The translations under genes and the position numbers were made by a program. From Flaccisagitta enflata (Eukaryota; Chaetognatha; Sagittoidea; Aphragmophora), in contig OZ231126.1 in NCBI GenBank assembly GCA_965153355.1, positions 106,826,001 to 106,890,000 on the forward strand: a stretch of DNA of 64,000 bases, written 5' to 3'. Under the pieces are notes generated by a model. That model worked only from the letters and a program-made list of their open reading frames with translations, was not told the origin of the DNA and made no database searches. Positions 9,282 to 20,714 of the stretch are shown piece by piece; positions within the stretch are counted from its first letter, which is position 1, and the number at the start of each line of letters is the position of its first letter.

Positions 9282-12200
9282 TTATTTAAGGCTGAGATGT
9301 GAAGTAATATTTACACTGTACAAGAAAGTGTCTGTTGTGATAAATTGTTTTTTCGGAGTTGGTCTTTGATCCGGATATCTCTCGTAATAATCGGCAAAGC
9401 GAAAGGGTTTGGGGGGAATAGGTCTTTGGTCGGGGTTTTCGTCATAATAATTGCTAAAGGAGAAGGATTTAAGGGGGTTGGGGGTTTGGTCTTCGGACAA
9501 ACGCGTCGGACCGGGGCCGGGAAGGCAGGGAAAATGAGACACATTAAATTCATAAGGATTGGTGTTGAAGGCAACGTCTGTAATGGGGTTTATTTGTGGA
9601 AGTTCGGCGAAGAGTTGGGCTTCATGGTTGGGATTCACGGGTTCGAGGGGGGTTCCGTCACGTTTCACGTGTCTATATTTAACAACATACTTGCCGAAGA
9701 AGAGCACTTCTGGTTTGTTGAATCTCTCCTCGTAGAGTAACTCGAGTCTTTCAAACCAGCGAGGTAGGTACCACACTATATGCTCTCCGTCTTGCCAGAA
9801 AGAGCCCCTCTCGCTTGGTGTGGGGAGGAGGAGGGTGGGTTCTGAGTAGGGAAAAGATTGAGAGATTCTTCGTTAATTTCTTCTGATTCGAGTGAATCAG
9901 CCTCAAATTCATTCATACCTAGATCAATAATTTCCTCTATTTCCTCCAATTCTTCCTCTTCTTCATTTGAATCTGTCTCCTTGGATTGAGTCGGGATGTC
10001 AATTTCGTCATCGTTTTCAGTTTCTTCATTACTGTCGTTAATGTTATCAGTGTCGGTTTTATCATTGTCATTGATATCAATTTCATCTTTGTCATCAGAA
10101 TCTTCTTCTGAAATTTTGTCAGTATCTTTATCTTTAACTACAAAGACTCTTCTGGGAGGGGGGGGATAATTGGTAAGTGGAAAAGCAGCTTTTTTTGTCT
10201 CGGCTACTTTTTTTCTCAGCATATTATTATGAAGTCTGCGTCTTTTCAGATCTTTGCCATATATATTTTCTTTGGACAGACTGCGCTTGAGCTGGATCAC
10301 TCTTTTGTCGGATTCGACTTCACGCTTTATCAGGACATTTCTTTGGGTGATAAGGCAATAGTTGTTTGGTTTACCAATTCTAGGTTATTGTTCATATCGT
10401 CGTCGTTGTTCTTCTTGATTCCTCGCCATACACGCGTTGTGACGATCGGTGGCTTTTTGATCGGCCGCTGCTTTCGCCCTCGCCTCTTCGGAACGGATCG
10501 TAGCATTCTCAAAATACTCTGTTGGTTGAGTATCGAAGTCGATCTTCTTTCCGTCTTTGGACCAGTTTAGGCGAGTTTTCAGGTGTCGCTGAATTCTTCG
10601 TGGACAGCGACTTAACTGAATGATGGTCCTGTGACCCTCGCGAAAGGCCTGATATGAGAATATGTAGGAATGGTGAATTGGGAATATTATCAGTTTGACC
10701 CCAAGAATAGTTGTTCAGATATGGGATGAATGATGTTAAATGTGAGTCAAACATTTGCATATTGATCAATTAATTGGGACCAATAGTAAGATATGTTTGT
10801 GTTAACTGTCATGATTGGTTGACAACCAACTGGCCGATTTGTTCAAGTAGATGGCCGGTACAATAGACTGGCTATGCTGGCTGAATTACTTACATATTCG
10901 AGTGCGTTGGAAACTTCTACGGGGTTCATGTCTTTGTATAGTGGGTAGCCGTCACGTTTCACTGCATCGAGGCAAAATTTGTCGAAGTTTTTGATGAATT
11001 CTTTAGGCGCCTTGCCCTTCTCGAGGATTTGTTTGAAGTTGTTCTGTTGGGGGAAAAAAAAAGGGGGGGGGGTTAAATCGATGGAGTGATTATGATAGTT
11101 TAGTAATATACTGGATAAGCATAATTATCAATTGATAGTATGCTGAATTTCGAGAGAGTGACTGATATTGGGTTTGTTTACAATTGACTATACTAATCAA
11201 CTGATCGATTTGCCCTAATTGTTATTGACTCGTTTAAGTTCTCACCCTAATAAGATCGTCTTGTTCCCAGAGGATTTGACCGCGTGCGTTATTAGGTTTC
11301 CAACCCAGGGAGTGCCAATATTGATGAATGTTGGGATCAATCTCTTCAAAATTTTGGAAGCGGACGGCTAACATTTCGCACTCCTCTTTCTTTTTCGGAA
11401 TGCGGACTTCGGAATAAAGCGCATTTTGTTCGTCCCAGGCCATTTTCAACCGTTTTAGGCGCGATGGGATTAACAAAGCTACTTCGTGATGAAATGAAGG
11501 TTTGTGGGTAGTGTCTTTGAAGTGGTCTAGTTTGCGTATTTTCTCCTCGTCATAGTTAGAGTCAACTACTTGTTGTTTTAATACGGCGTGTCTCGCAACA
11601 TGTTTGGTGAGTTTTTCTTTCTGACGTCTTTCTTGTAATTCATCGGCGGCTTCTCTTACGGCGAGTTTTTCTAATAATTCTTTAGCTGCATCGAGTTTGA
11701 CGAAGTCTTTTCTGTCCATTTTCATGTATTCGTCCTCAAGCGTGAATTTTTCTACAAATACAAAGTCTTCAAATTCATTGTCTACTTCCTCCGTCTCCCT
11801 CACTCTCACTTTTCTCCACTCCTCCAAATCCTCTTTGTGTTCCCACGCTTTCTCCGCTATTTCCCTTGCTCGTCTCGATGATTGCAAGTCTCTTTTAAAC
11901 GATTCCTCTAAGATTTTTTGATGTTTTTCAAGTTTCCTAGAGTCTTTTTTCCTTTCTTTGTAAGGTTGAGGTTTTGTTCTATCACCGCCACCTTCTTCCA
12001 CGCGTTGTCTCTCCACCTCCGTCACCGCTTCAAATCTGCGTTGGTTGTGAGCCAGAAATTTATTATGAACTTGACGTTTGTAATTTTTGGCCATATAATA
12101 TTGATCTTCTGCGGAAATCTCTCCTTCCATGAGTTTGTTATGATATAAATCCTCACGGTCACGCTTCCTCGACTTTTTGCGTTGATTGTGGGTAGTCGCG

Positions 12201-13139
12201 GACTCTGCTCTTGCGTATTGCTCTTGTTGATATTCCTCCGTGTTACAGATGCACAATTTGTAAGCTTTGTTGAAATCAATGCCATGGTGCATGGTTAGCC
12301 AGATGTTACAGTTATGAGGCAGATCTCTGACGTCGAATTCTTCGTCTGAAGATTGGGAAGTAGTGGAGGCATAAGAAGAGACCGGAGATGGTTGACTAGA
12401 CTTAGGTAGAGAGTCGAAAGGTGGATCATGTTCAGGCAACCGGGTGGTGGAAGAAGAGGAAGATGATGAGGAAGAAGAGGAAGAGTTTGCTGAAGCTGTT
12501 TTTGATGACAAAGCAGCTGGAGACTTTCGACGAGGTGATGGTGATTGTGTTCTGGTGTTGAGTGGAGGTGCTTTTGGAGGTCGGTTGACAGACGCTTCCG
12601 ACCTGTGTTTCGTGTATTGACGATGAGGGGGAAGAGGAGGAGGGGAAAGAGTGGTCGTGGAAGTGATTGGGAGGAAATCGATGTGCTTCTTGATTGAGGA
12701 AGAGGTGGTGGAAGACTCAAGTCCATCAGTGAAGGAATGTTTTTCTTTGGTGGAGGATTTGAAGAATTTAATTGCGACGCGTTTCCCGATGGAGACGGGG
12801 CGGGGTGATGTTCGTTTACATTCATTTTCAAATTAGTCGAATCCGTTCTCTTTTTTGCCGATGATGAATTTTTGACTTGAACTGATGACGTAGAATTCTT
12901 CTTATGAATGTCACCCGACTCTTTTTCGGTGTCACTTTCGTCGGATGGTAGAAAGGCTTTTCCCATGTTGTATTCACCATTGCGCCAGGCTTTGGCTCGA
13001 TTGGCGGATTCTTTTTCCTAAGCCTGGATCTACTTGGACGTTCGTTCTTGAATTTGTTAAAATGTTGTCCTTCGTCTGGATCGGACTCGATATCCGATAC
13101 TTGTAAATCAGTCATGAGTCTGTTCGGACTCTGATCCAT
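9282..13139 (-). CDS. Seven-exon gene, predicted 980 aa, highly charged protein of unknown family
   Basis: Function is unknown. Exons read from splice signals and frame: 13139-13101, 13017-12820, 12688-11246, 11043-10894, 10648-10518, 10340-9919, 9841-9282. Introns are 83, 131, 202, 245, 177 and 77 nt. The clearest signals are donor TAT|GTAAGT at 10893, acceptor CCCCCAACAG at 11044, acceptor CTCATATCAG at 10649 and the 77-nt intron ending CCTACTCAG. Residues 14-150 are Ser/Pro/Lys-rich. The long exon encodes an extended charged, probably coiled-coil region, ending with YWHSLGWKP. Exon 6 has a long Asp/Glu tract. Exon 7 starts an aromatic block (WYLPRWFERLELL) and ends with two PDQRP motifs. 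If the 177-nt intron is retained, a TAA at 10387 ends the protein at 697 aa. The fifth intron (10517-10341) has the weakest acceptor (CCCAAAG). Confidence 0.7.
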
Positions 13140-13141
13140 GA

Positions 13142-13400
13142 TGATTGGAAGACTGTTTTACCGCAACGAAGATGTTGTTACGCTGAGAAGAGAAGACTCG
13201 TAGATGATGGTATTTGGCAAATGTAGAAAGGACAGTGATACCGCGTAGTGAAGTGGAGTTTTAAGACGTGATACCGCGGAGTGTTTCCATACGTTGGCAT
13301 TTACGAATATATATTCCCCAAATCATAAGTTGGCGTTTACTGCGCGAAGCGGTTTTCACGGTGATACCTCAAAATGAATGTTTCAAAGATTGGCGTTTAC
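13142..13400 (-). promoter_or_regulatory. Probable promoter of the seven-exon gene with triplicated motifs
   Basis: A TATATAT lies at about 13308-13315, some 170 bp upstream of the ATG. Two motifs each occur three times: GTGATACC(GCG) near 13232, 13269 and 13361, and TTGGC[AG]TTTAC near 13294, 13331 and 13391. They alternate through the region. Repetition and position suggest binding sites, but no known factor site is recognised. Confidence 0.45.
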
Positions 13401-14626
13401 CGGAGACTCGTTCTTATACGCTTTGATGGATTGTACACACTTTTAATTTTCTCATGAAAGCAGGGGTGTATATTATTGAGTCGCTTTTGATTTTTTTCCC
13501 CCCCTGGCTTTGATTTTCTTCCCCGCGACGCGTAGCATCGCATTCTTATATCTATGATTTTCTTCCCCATATAGCTATAAAACAATGTAGTTAAGGTTTG
13601 AATAGTGTTACATTGTGTTTTACTAATTGTGTTTTATGATTTGGTACTGTCAAAAGTTATGTTTTCCCCAAATTTCCTTTTTTTCTCTCTTTTCCCCCTT
13701 GGATTTCCTTCCCCTGCTCTAGACCCTTTGATATTTTTCCCCCCCCCCCCACCGGGGGGGGGAAAACTCAATAATATACAGGCCTGCATTAAAGGTGGGG
13801 AAGTTAATCCTATTCACCTGAATGTGTGTGATAACGAACAAGTGAAATTGATTCAAATTGGAAAAGATAAACAATCAATGAGTTGAATATCAGTTTGAAC
13901 TTTTACGGTTAATAGATCAGTGACTACGTATTTATGATTCGACTATGCGCTTAGAACTATCAGGTTGACTTGTACAATTATTTGTACTATTGTTCGTGTG
14001 CAAGGTATCAGTAGGTTTTTGATCAGCCGTAATTCATGACAATTGCTACTCGGGGTAAGGGGGGGGGGGCAAGTTGCGGAGAATGAGTAATGTTATGATA
14101 ATCATCTATGAGTTGAGTTTTAATTATTATTTGACTTATTTTTTGCGATTGATTTACTAACTTATTTATCCGGAATTATAATCAACGGGTATTTGTTTGT
14201 GATGTCGAGACTAGGAACTTTGTATTTATAATTTCTGACTGTCGCGTTTGACTTGTTTTACTCTATTAATAGTTTAGCCGTTATCTATTATTGATTTTAA
14301 TTACTTATTGTTGTGATCGTGTTTTAGGCTTAGGCACGGAGACGATCGAATCAATGCATTCTTATCGATTTATGGGGAAACGAATCTCTAAGTGGTGAAT
14401 AAGTTATGAGGAGGCGAAGAAAGAGTTGTATTAGGCATTATTAGTAAGGACGAGATTAGTATCAATGAGCTTAATATTTGAACGGTGTTGAACAACGGAA
14501 AATGTATTCCATTTAAAAATTGAGGAATGGTAAATGTATTAAAAATGGCGAGAAATGTCCGCAATTTATAATAAAGACTGTAGTGTGGTCGGACTAATTG
14601 GTATTCTAAACGACATTGGTGTTAGA
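13401..14626. other. Non-coding spacer with homopolymer C/G tracts and a small inverted repeat
   Basis: No credible gene. A C11-A-CC-G10 palindrome sits at about 13739-13763. 'gtgtatattattgagt' at about 13468 is the reverse complement of 'actcaataatatac' at about 13766, so the stretch between forms a small fold-back. Another long G run is at 14061-14070. The rest is AT-rich. Confidence 0.5.
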
Positions 14627-15577
14627 TTATGTATCCAAGATAACTAGGCTTGAAACGTGCCTATCGACCTGTTTTCCATTGGATAGTCTTATCAAGAACC
14701 TTCTACCGTGACCATCACTGCTATTAAGTTTCTTTAATATTCTGCCAGTAGGCCAATATTCGCGACTTGAGTCCTGCATTTTGACCAAAACTAACGAGCG
14801 ATGTAGTCGTTTTTGTATTCTTCCCAAAATCGATCGATTAAATATTGAGATGATCTCCAACCATGTTTGAACGAGTCGTAAGGATCAGCCTGGGGAGGGA
14901 GCAAATGATGCATCTTGTTAACAAAAAGGTAGGGGTATAAGAAGTGGGCAGGAGTCAGAATTTGGTTGTCATTTATGTCGTTAGAGACTGGCGTCAGTGG
15001 TCATCTATTCATCATATAAGAAGCGCCTGAAAGAAGGGTCTCAAAGTCGTCATAGTCAACGTTTTTAGTCCCTATAACTGATTTCAATAGTTTTTTGGAT
15101 AGACCGATGAGACGTTCCCACGCCCCACCAGCCTGTCCACAATAGGCCGGCCCAAAGTTCCAGACTAGATTAATTTTTTCTAATTCTAAATCAATGCCTT
15201 TTTGTTCCCACTCATAAATAGCATTTTTTATTTCTCTATCTGCGTCACGGAAGTTACTTCCGTTATCACTAAATAGATTTTTTAGCGATGGGAAATGAGA
15301 GAATATTTTGATCAGGGCATTTATGAGGCTGGATGACGTCATATCTCTGAGTGGTACAAGTGTGATCGCCCTAGTGGACATGCAACATGCGAGGAGTACA
15401 AATTGTTTTGTTGTTCCTCTTCCTTTATTGCGTAAATGAAATGGTCCACATACATCTATTCCTGTGTTGTGGAATGGGGGAATGATTGCTATTCTTTCTG
15501 CTGGTAAGTCGCCCTTTTTTTGTTTTGCAAGGCGTTTGTTTAGTCTTTGGCAAACAATGCATTTACTGAGTACATTT
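14627..15577 (-). pseudogene. BEL/Pao integrase core and C-terminal domain, broken
   Basis: This is the 3' half of the BEL/Pao integrase on the minus strand. It starts inside the zinc-binding region (KNVLSKCIVCQ). The catalytic core follows, with the three acidic residues in GIDVCGPF, FSDNGSNF and GGAWERLIG. The expected NRPLTP motif near the end of the core is interrupted by a TGA at about 14998-15000. The frame then continues and shifts near 14810, where a new frame carries the C-terminal module of this clade (SLVLVKMQD, YWPTGRIL). The stop and the frameshift make it non-functional. The upstream half lies beyond the insert at 15578-17631. Confidence 0.85.
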
Positions 15578-15739
15578 TTAGTCGCGTGCACGCGACTCTA
15601 CAACCCGCTCCGTCGGTCCGTCGGTCGGTCCGTCGGTCGGTCGGTCCGTCGGTCGGTCGGTAACACTTAGCTTTTTTGTGTCTTTTTGGGTTGTCTGGAG
15701 TTATTTTGAGTCATTTTTTTTGTTATTTTTGGCAGTTAT

Positions 15740-16655
15740 TGGTTGCCTTTAGTCATTTTTGGTCATTTTTGGTCATTTTTGGTCATTTTGGTCATTTTGG
15801 TCATTTTGGTCATTTTTGGTCATTTTGGTCATTTTGGATAAATTTTGATAATTTTTGATCATTTTTGATCATTTTTTGTTATTTTTTTGTCATTTTTGGT
15901 CATTTTTGATCATTTTTGGCCATTTTTAGCCATTTAGGTCATTTAGGTCATTTTGGTCATTTTGGTCATTTTGGTCATTCTGGCCATTTTTGATCATTTT
16001 TGATCAATTTTGATCAATTTTGATCATTTTTGATCACTTTTTGTCATTTTGGTCATTTTTGGTCACTTTTGGTCACATTTGGTCATTTTTGGTCATTTTT
16101 GGTCATTTTAGTTGTTTTTGGTCATTTTTGATCATTTTGGTCATTTTTGATCATTTTTGATCATTTTTGGTCATTGTTGGTCATTGTTGGTCATTTTGGT
16201 CATTTTTGGTCATTTTGGTCATTTTTGGTCATTTCTGGTCATTTTTGGTCATTTTTGATCATTTTTGATCATTTTTGATCATTTTTGATCATTTTTGGTC
16301 ATTGTTGGTCATTTTTGATCATTTTTGGTCATTTTTGGTCATTTTTGGTTATTTTTGGTCATTTTGGTCATTTTTGATCATTTTTGATCATTTTTGGTCA
16401 TTTTTGGTCATTGTTGGTCATTGTTGGTCATTGTTGGTCATTTTTGGTCATTTTGGTCATTTCTGGTCATTAATGATCATTTTTGATCATTTTTGATCAT
16501 TTTTGGTCATTTTTGGTCATTTTTGGTCATTTTTGGTCATTTTGGTCATTTTGGTCATTTTTGGTCATTTTTGGTCATTTTTGATCATTTTGGTCATTTT
16601 TGGTCATTTTTGGTCATTTTTGGTCATTTTTGGTCATTTTTGGTCATTTTTGGTT
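15740..16655. repeat. Minisatellite of 10/11-bp GGTCATTTTT units
   Basis: About 900 bp of nearly uninterrupted GGTCATTTTT, GATCATTTTT and GGTCATTTT units. They are phased so that both strands contain spurious frames of Phe, Gly, His and Ile. It lies inside the hairpin-ended insert. Confidence 0.95.
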
Positions 16656-16659
16656 AAAG

Positions 16660-17525
16660 TCTGCTGGGTAAAGTCTGATGGTTAAAGTCTGCTGGTTTAA
16701 ATCTGCTGGTTTAAATCCAATAGGTTAAGTGTGCTGGTTAAAGTCTGCTGATTAAAAATGCTGGTTTAAGTCTGCTGGTTTAAGTCTGCTGGTTTAAATC
16801 TAATGGTTTAAGTCTGCTGGTCTAATGGTTTAAGTCTGCTGGTTTAAGTCTGCTGGTTAAAATGATATTAAAGATGAGTATGGTTTAAGTCTGGTTTAAG
16901 TCTGGTTTAAGTCTGGTTTAAGTCTGGTTTAAGTTTGGTTTAAGTATGGTTTAAGTCTGGTTAAAGTCTGGTTTACGTCTGGTTTAAGTCTGGTTTAAGT
17001 CTGGTTCAAGACTGGTTTATGTCTGATTTATGTCTGGTTTAGGTCCGGGTTAGGTCTGGTTTAGGTCTGGTTTAGGTCTGGTCTATGTCTGGTTTTTGTC
17101 TGGTTTATGTTTGATTTAGGTCTGATTTAGGTCTGGTTTTGGTCTGGTTTAATTCTGGTTTGTGTCTGGTTTGAGTCTGGTTTGAGTCTGGTTTGAGTCT
17201 GGTTTGATTCTGGTTTGATTCTGGTTTGATTCTGGTTTGAGCCTGGTTTGAGCCTGGTTTGAGCCTGGTTTTGGTCTGGTTTAAGTCTGGTTTGAGTCTG
17301 GTTTGAGTCTGGTTTGAGTCTGGTTTGAGTCTGGTTTAAGCCTGGTTTGAGTCTGGTTTGAGTCTGGTTTGAGTCTGGTTTGAGTCTGGTTTGAGTCTGG
17401 CTTAAATCTGGTTTATGTCTGGTTTATGTCTGGTTTATGTCTGGTTTATGTCTGATTTAGGTCTGGTTTTGGTCTGGTTTAATTCTGGTTTGAGTCTCGT
17501 TTGAGTCTGGTTTGAGTCTGGTTAG
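16660..17525. repeat. Two further minisatellite blocks: GGTTTAAGTCTGCT, then CTGGTTTGAGT
   Basis: From 16660 to about 16860 the unit is about 14 bp (variants of GGTTAAAGTCTGCT). From about 16880 to 17525 it becomes an 11/12-bp unit (TCTGGTTTAAG, TCTGGTTTGAG). The second seems to derive from the first by losing 'ctg', so the arrays record stepwise turnover. Confidence 0.9.
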
Positions 17526-17631
17526 GGTCTGTTGTGGGTTGCGTTTAAGTTTGATTTTCGATAAAAAGATACAATAAGGAGTCAGGTCAGTTCAATTATT
17601 TTTGTCCTGCACGCGACTTATAGGTGTTGGC

Positions 17632-18790
17632 CTTGTTGATTGATACTCTGCCTCCGAGCAGGAAAAATTTTTCTCTCAGAAGTGAGTGAGTTTGTTGAAT
17701 GGTGCAGTGATATTTATTATAGTGTTTTTGATGATAGTGGCGTATAAGTGACTTAATATCCTCGTTTTGTGAGTTAGGCAGTATGATAGGGAATTTTTGG
17801 TTATATGGCAAGTATTCTGCTTTCGCGCATCTACCAGCTGCCCTAATTAAACCACTGTTATTGATGAAGGGAGATAATCTGTTTAATTTTGAATTTTTTA
17901 GGTTTAAATCTTTCACTGAATTTTCTGAAAAGATGCCTAGTTTGACCATATGAGATATGTCTTTCTCAAAAATGGTGTTCTGTATGGCTTTGATCAAAAT
18001 ATTCTCAGCGTCTTCCCTTTCGTCTTCTGATAGATGAAGAACAAATTTGGCCCCATTTCTACTTTTGCTTCTAAGTCTGGAACTTTTGATGCCGGTCTTT
18101 TTCTCACTGACCAATTCTTTGAGTCTCATGATAACTTTTTTAATGAGAGCGACTCTGCGTATTTTTGTGCACCAATTTTCCAACTTACTGGTAGCTTTGA
18201 GGGGCCAAGCTTCTTCTTCATGAAGTTCAACGTTGATTTGAGGATCGATGCTGGTGCCGTCTACAGCCCACAAACTTAGGGCTGAAATGTCTGCCGAGAG
18301 TGTTTCTTTAGTTGGATTTGCGTTGGGAGGGCGTATTGGCGGCCAGTCTGAAACAGGGGAAAGGAGAAAGGTGGGGCCGGAGTGGTAAGTATGCCATTTG
18401 TTAATATCATTTCCTTTGAGACCCTTTGAACAAATGTCCGCAGGGTTATCTTTGGAGGGGACATGTCTCCATTCGGATAATTTAGATAGTGATCTAATGT
18501 TCTTTATTCTAAAATTCTCAAAACTACGGAATCTTTTAGAAAAATTATTTAGCCATCCAAGGACAGTGCATGAGTCCGAAAATAAATATATGTTTTCAAA
18601 TTTTTCGCCACTTGTTCTTATTAGGGTATCACGCCACTGCGCCGCAATTTTTGCGGCGCATAGTTCAAGACGTGGAATTAAATCACAATGGGGAAGGGTG
18701 TTTTCAGTGGGGTCTAGGGTCATATTTGTGGGAACGACGTGACTCTTTCCTATGAGAAAACTAATGGAGACTTTGTCCCCCCCCCCCGGG
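17632..18790 (-). pseudogene. BEL/Pao RNase H and integrase zinc-binding region
   Basis: The frame carries the RNase H signatures of BEL/Pao pol (LIPRLELCAAK, LFSDSCTVLGWL, VPSKDNPADICS). It continues through the typical GLIRAAGRC segment to the H2C2-type integrase zinc finger, whose first half (HYHQKHYNKYHCT..THSLLREKFF) ends at SINK where the hairpin-ended insert begins. The entry into this frame follows a frameshift from the RT frame around 18795-18805, next to a C11 tract at 18777-18787. Both frames have stops there, so the frame change is mutational rather than programmed. Confidence 0.87.
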
Positions 18791-18796
18791 AAGGTA

Positions 18797-19912
18797 TCAT
18801 CTTAGATATGACACTATGCCAAAACCATCCTTGGAAGAGTCGCAAAAAATACACAGGTCACATAAAGAATTTTCAAGGCCAAGCAGGTTTGTCCAACGAC
18901 TGATTCTTAGTTTTTTGAGATGGACAATTGACTTTTTCCATTTATCAGCCATTTCTTGAATATCTTTAGTTAGTTTACTCTTCCAAGGAATGGTTGGGGA
19001 ACTAATATCTTGAAAAATGTGTTTGCCCTCTAATACCCAGGGCGCAACCATACCAATAGGATCGTAAATGCTCGCGATAAAGCTAAGTAAATCTTTTTTA
19101 GTTACTATAGCTTTATCGCTTTTGGAGCCAATCCGAACATTCATCATATCTGTTTCAAAACAATATCCAATTCCAAGAATCTTGTCAGTGGGTTCTTTGC
19201 CACTGACAAGATCCTTGGCGCACTCAGCCTCCCAACCGTTATTCAATAGATTTACCAGGTCAGTGGTTGTCATTTCTGGTTCCTCTTCTGCTTCATCTTC
19301 TATGGCGGTGAAATTGTTGGTGGGTGGCGTATTGGAATTGGATGATTGCGAGGGGTGATCTTTTGTGGTGAGGGAAGATGGAGTGAGATGGACGTTGGCA
19401 TGAGGGAGGGCGAGGTCGTTTGTGTGATCGGAGGGGGAATTGATTGCGGGTCGACAAACGCTTCCGGCAATTTTGGGTTTTGGTTGATCTCCGTGTTCAA
19501 TCGTCGGGTTTTTGGCGGTATCGAGTCTCTCTTGATTAGTCTCTCCATTCGCGTTTTCGCTTGGCATCGCCTGAGTTGAGGAAAGAACGGGATCGGGATT
19601 GTCATTAATTTCGGGAATATTACTTCTCCATTTACAGATCTTAAATCCCCCCTTAGCTAATATTCTAGTTATTTCATCTTTAATTAGTCCAGCCGTTGGT
19701 ATGTCTTTGATGGATTTTAACAGGTCATCTACATAGAAAGAATAGTAGGGCAAGATATGTTTCTTCAGACATGTTTCCTTTTTCTCTTTCTGCATGTGCT
19801 CTTAATATAAAGTTAGAGATATTAGGGGAAGAGGTAACGCCAAACATGTGGCGGGTGGATTCTAACATCATAATTTCTTTCATGCTTTCATCTTTCCACC
19901 AGGGATATCTCA
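18797..19912 (-). pseudogene. BEL/Pao reverse transcriptase, 5'-truncated
   Basis: The RT signature YVDDLLKS is at about 19735-19710. Upstream, in a second frame, lie MFGVTSSP and FILRAHAE, the usual preceding motif, reaching PWWKDESMKE at about 19905. There homology stops and unrelated sequence follows, so gag, protease and the first half of RT are missing. Downstream are KICKWRSN and, later, IASIYDPIGMVAPW, both typical of this clade. Between them sits an unusually long hydrophilic Ser/Pro/Asn-rich segment of roughly 140 residues (about 19615-19190). A frameshift near 19795 joins the two RT frames. Confidence 0.87.
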
Positions 19913-20300
19913 GTCAACCGAGCTAAGTCAATCTGATTTAGAATCGAGCTAAAGAACGCTTGTACGCTGTTTTGACGAACGCGCTTCACAGAGTTAGAAT
20001 TTTTCATTCGAAATATGAGATTGGAAAATGAATTAAAATTATTTTGAATCGGAGTTTTCGAGTGTTCACAATTCGGATCACGCCTTCCGTGTAGAGTAGA
20101 AAGCGATGGAGCCGTACTCGTTTACAATTACGGGTGAGTGGGCGGAAAGGGTGTCAAAAGCCCTTACTTCACTGATTGGAAAAATGTTAAGTGATGATTT
20201 CGTAATAAGCGAAACAAAAGCTACGTGGATTTCGACCGTCTTGGTCATTTTTAATGTATTACCCGAGTAAAGCTGCTAGTTGCATGATGTCTGTCTATTT
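19913..20300. other. No feature recognised
   Basis: Unique-looking sequence between the truncated BEL/Pao RT and the (GT)n tract. No ORF, repeat or splice pattern that I would support. Confidence 0.5.
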
Positions 20301-20301
20301 A

Positions 20302-20543
<242 letters not shown>

Positions 20544-20714
20544 AAGAAGAGATGATTATGTCCAGCATCTAATTTCCGCAGGCGGGGCAAGTTGCACATC
20601 GCTTTCCTTTACGTCAACGATCAGCGTTTATGATGACGTCGAACTTCGGTAAAATCCTATAACTCGAAACTGGCATTGTACACATGTTTTTTCATGTATT
20701 CATAGACTTCATCC

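Larger units (their letters stand above)
15578..17631. mobile_element. Hairpin-ended insert carrying minisatellites, splitting the BEL/Pao integrase
   Basis: One end is a perfect hairpin, AGTCGCGTGCACGCGACT at 15580-15597, followed by a (GTCC/GTCG)n tract. The other end carries the inverted copy GCACGCGACT at 17609-17618. Integrase coding resumes precisely on both sides: SINK ends at 17632 and KNVLSKC begins at 15577. Between the ends lie three minisatellite blocks. The architecture matches the shorter family-1 elements listed elsewhere and resembles Helentron-associated (DINE-1/mini-me-like) elements, which also carry (GTCY)n. That family name is my inference. Confidence 0.75.

Noticed and set aside
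10385-10387. Stop-codon reassignment or programmed read-through at an in-frame TAA
   Set aside because: A frame-preserving GT-AG interval removes it, and other genes in the block end normally at standard stops.
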